A program made the translations under genes and the position numbers. Under the pieces are notes generated by a model, which searched no databases, was not told where the DNA came from, and saw nothing but the letters and a program-made list of their open reading frames with translations. From positions 682,001-746,000 of the forward strand of contig NZ_AP014815.1 in assembly GCF_001548095.1 (NCBI RefSeq): a stretch of 64,000 nt of DNA, given 5' to 3'. This document shows, one piece after another, positions 63,416 through 64,000 of this stretch; the first letter of the stretch is position 1, and each line of letters opens with the position of its first letter. The stretch is from Geminocystis sp. NIES-3708 (GTDB taxonomy: Bacteria; Cyanobacteriota; Cyanobacteriia; Cyanobacteriales; Cyanobacteriaceae).

Positions 63416-63532
63416 ATGTTAACTTTAAAAATTGTTGTAAATGTTGTTGTAGCCTTTTTCTTGTTATTATTTATCTTCGGTTTTCTTTCTGGAGATCCAG
63501 CTCGTAACCCCGGAAGTAAAGACTTAGAATAA
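63416..63532 (+). CDS. psbI: Photosystem II reaction-centre protein I (PsbI)
   Basis: The correct frame begins at the ATG at 63416, giving [20 protein letters not shown] and ending [17 protein letters not shown], 38 residues, the length of PsbI. A longer frame to 63347 adds 23 residues with no family support. GGAG (63401-63404) lies 11 nt before this ATG. PsbI is a single-TM subunit that binds D1 early in photosystem II assembly. The C-terminal [13 protein letters not shown] is nearly invariant in the family. The gene stands alone, divergent from futB. Confidence 0.96.
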   Translation: MLTLKIVVNVVVAFFLLLFIFGFLSGDPARNPGSKDLE

Positions 63533-63556
63533 GTTTCTGAGATTTAATTACTTACT

Positions 63557-63580
63557 AATAGACAATTAACAATTACAATA
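63557..63580. repeat. ACAATTA heptamer tract after psbI
   Basis: AATAGACAATTAACAATTAC repeats the start of the tract at 21110-21144. Confidence 0.5.
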
Positions 63581-63631
63581 ATAAAATTTTTTGGCGGATA
63601 TTTTTCTATAACTTTTTAATTACAAACACAA

Positions 63632-63640
63632 TGCTATAAT
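63632..63640 (+). promoter_or_regulatory. Orphan extended -10 promoter
   Basis: TGCTATAAT has a consensus -10 with TGn. On the plus strand it faces the 3' end of pyrR, and no ORF follows within the window. A small hairpin TTGTGACAATCACAA lies at 63674-63688. The transcript would be a small RNA or antisense to pyrR. Confidence 0.35.
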
Positions 63641-63787
63641 CATAAGTCTGGTGAGAGATATATTTCAAATGTTGTGACAATCACAAAAGTTGATTATATA
63701 ATTGTTAATTTATCAGAATGATAGCGTTTTTATCAAAATCTACTCTTTTGCTCGTTACTTTTTGCTTGATTGTCTAAAACAAATTTC

Positions 63788-64000
63788 TTATTTAATCAAC
63801 TCTACAGCATCTTTTCCATCAACAGATTCTAAATAAACCTTTACTTGCTCTTCTTTTGCCGTAGGGAGAGATTTACCAATAAAATCGGGGTGTATTGGTA
63901 ATTGTCTATGTCCTCTATCTACTAATACCACTAATTTAATCATTTCTGGTCTGCCATATTCACTAACAGCATTTAAAGCAGCTCTAATTGTCCTCCCCCT
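63788..64000 (-). CDS. pyrR: PyrR bifunctional regulator / uracil phosphoribosyltransferase, 5' truncated by window edge
   Basis: The minus strand from the window edge gives 70 codons, reading [41 protein letters not shown] and [16 protein letters not shown], then the stop at 63788. [17 protein letters not shown] and LVDRGHRxLPIxxDxxGK are diagnostic for PyrR, which binds pyr mRNA in response to UMP in Firmicutes and has phosphoribosyltransferase activity; the regulatory role in cyanobacteria is unproven. The PRPP-loop is outside the window. Confidence 0.93.
   Translation of the reverse strand, partial: RGRTIRAALNAVSEYGRPEMIKLVVLVDRGHRQLPIHPDFIGKSLPTAKEEQVKVYLESVDGKDAVELIK

Noticed and set aside
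63347-63532. 61-residue protein starting at 63347
   Set aside because: It is psbI with a spurious N-terminal extension; the 38-residue form from 63416 has the family length and a GGAG upstream.
1-64000. tRNA or rRNA genes
   Set aside because: I looked in the gaps for T-loop (GGTTCGAATCC-like) and rRNA core sequences and saw none; a tRNAscan-SE/Infernal run would be decisive.

Overview
This window is a chromosomal segment of a low-G+C (roughly one third by eye) unicellular cyanobacterium. Diagnostic genes are apcD (allophycocyanin-B), psbI, a PsbP-like lipoprotein, ndhC-ndhK-ndhJ, an FtsH2-type FtsH, ferredoxin-dependent sulfite reductase, and about 14 copies of the HIP1 octamer GCGATCGC. The gene set and base composition suggest a Cyanobacterium/Geminocystis-like member of the Chroococcales; that placement is inference.

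Layout. 1-5.9 kb: 3' part of hisA, a probable small RNA, a Xi-class glutathione transferase, an ArnT/PMT-like glycosyltransferase, a PAP2 phosphatase, a membrane protein and apcD. 6-10.3 kb: an unknown, sufE, a secreted protein, an orphan mnhE-mnhF pair and a class A PBP. 10.4-16.7 kb: ndhCKJ, a YciI-like protein, sir, thrB and a Zn-alcohol dehydrogenase. 16.9-24 kb: plastid-type GNAT, pflB behind a long structured leader, recR (no conventional start codon), exbD and nadB. 24-36.5 kb: two small proteins, pyk, an ABC ATPase, an Ig-like/propeller protein, hemA, a GT4 glycosyltransferase, a DUF4278 protein, purD with a tiny CxxCxGxG ORF, and a Mo-nitro_C protein. 37-44 kb: two tandem Ser/Thr kinases with pentapeptide repeats, two related unknown proteins (one very acidic), maf, a PsbP-like lipoprotein and a TPR protein. 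44-49.3 kb: a 1764-residue protein with a degenerate superfamily-1 helicase-like N-terminus and about 75 consecutive 13-residue repeats. 49.4-54.9 kb: GIDE-like protein, lpxC, rplI, recQ, methyltransferase, DUF1499. 54.9-57.4 kb: a graveyard of decayed genes and transposase relics around one intact unknown gene. 57.4-64 kb: ftsH, NYN/LabA-like protein, rhodanese, iron ABC permease, psbI and the 3' part of pyrR.

Non-coding structure is rich. A 160-200 bp MITE-like family with ACCTGAGTTCGA terminal inverted repeats occurs four times between 24.0 and 33.6 kb; one copy has a perfect 7-bp target duplication. Solo ends occur elsewhere, and one forms the C-terminal codons of nadB. AATTAAC-type heptamer tracts lie at many gene ends, one running into the lpxC stop.

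Most genes are ordinary housekeeping and photosynthesis genes. The most unusual content is the 13-residue-repeat protein, the recR start, pflB with its leader and no adjacent activase, the RHH-like tail on sulfite reductase, and the MITE family.
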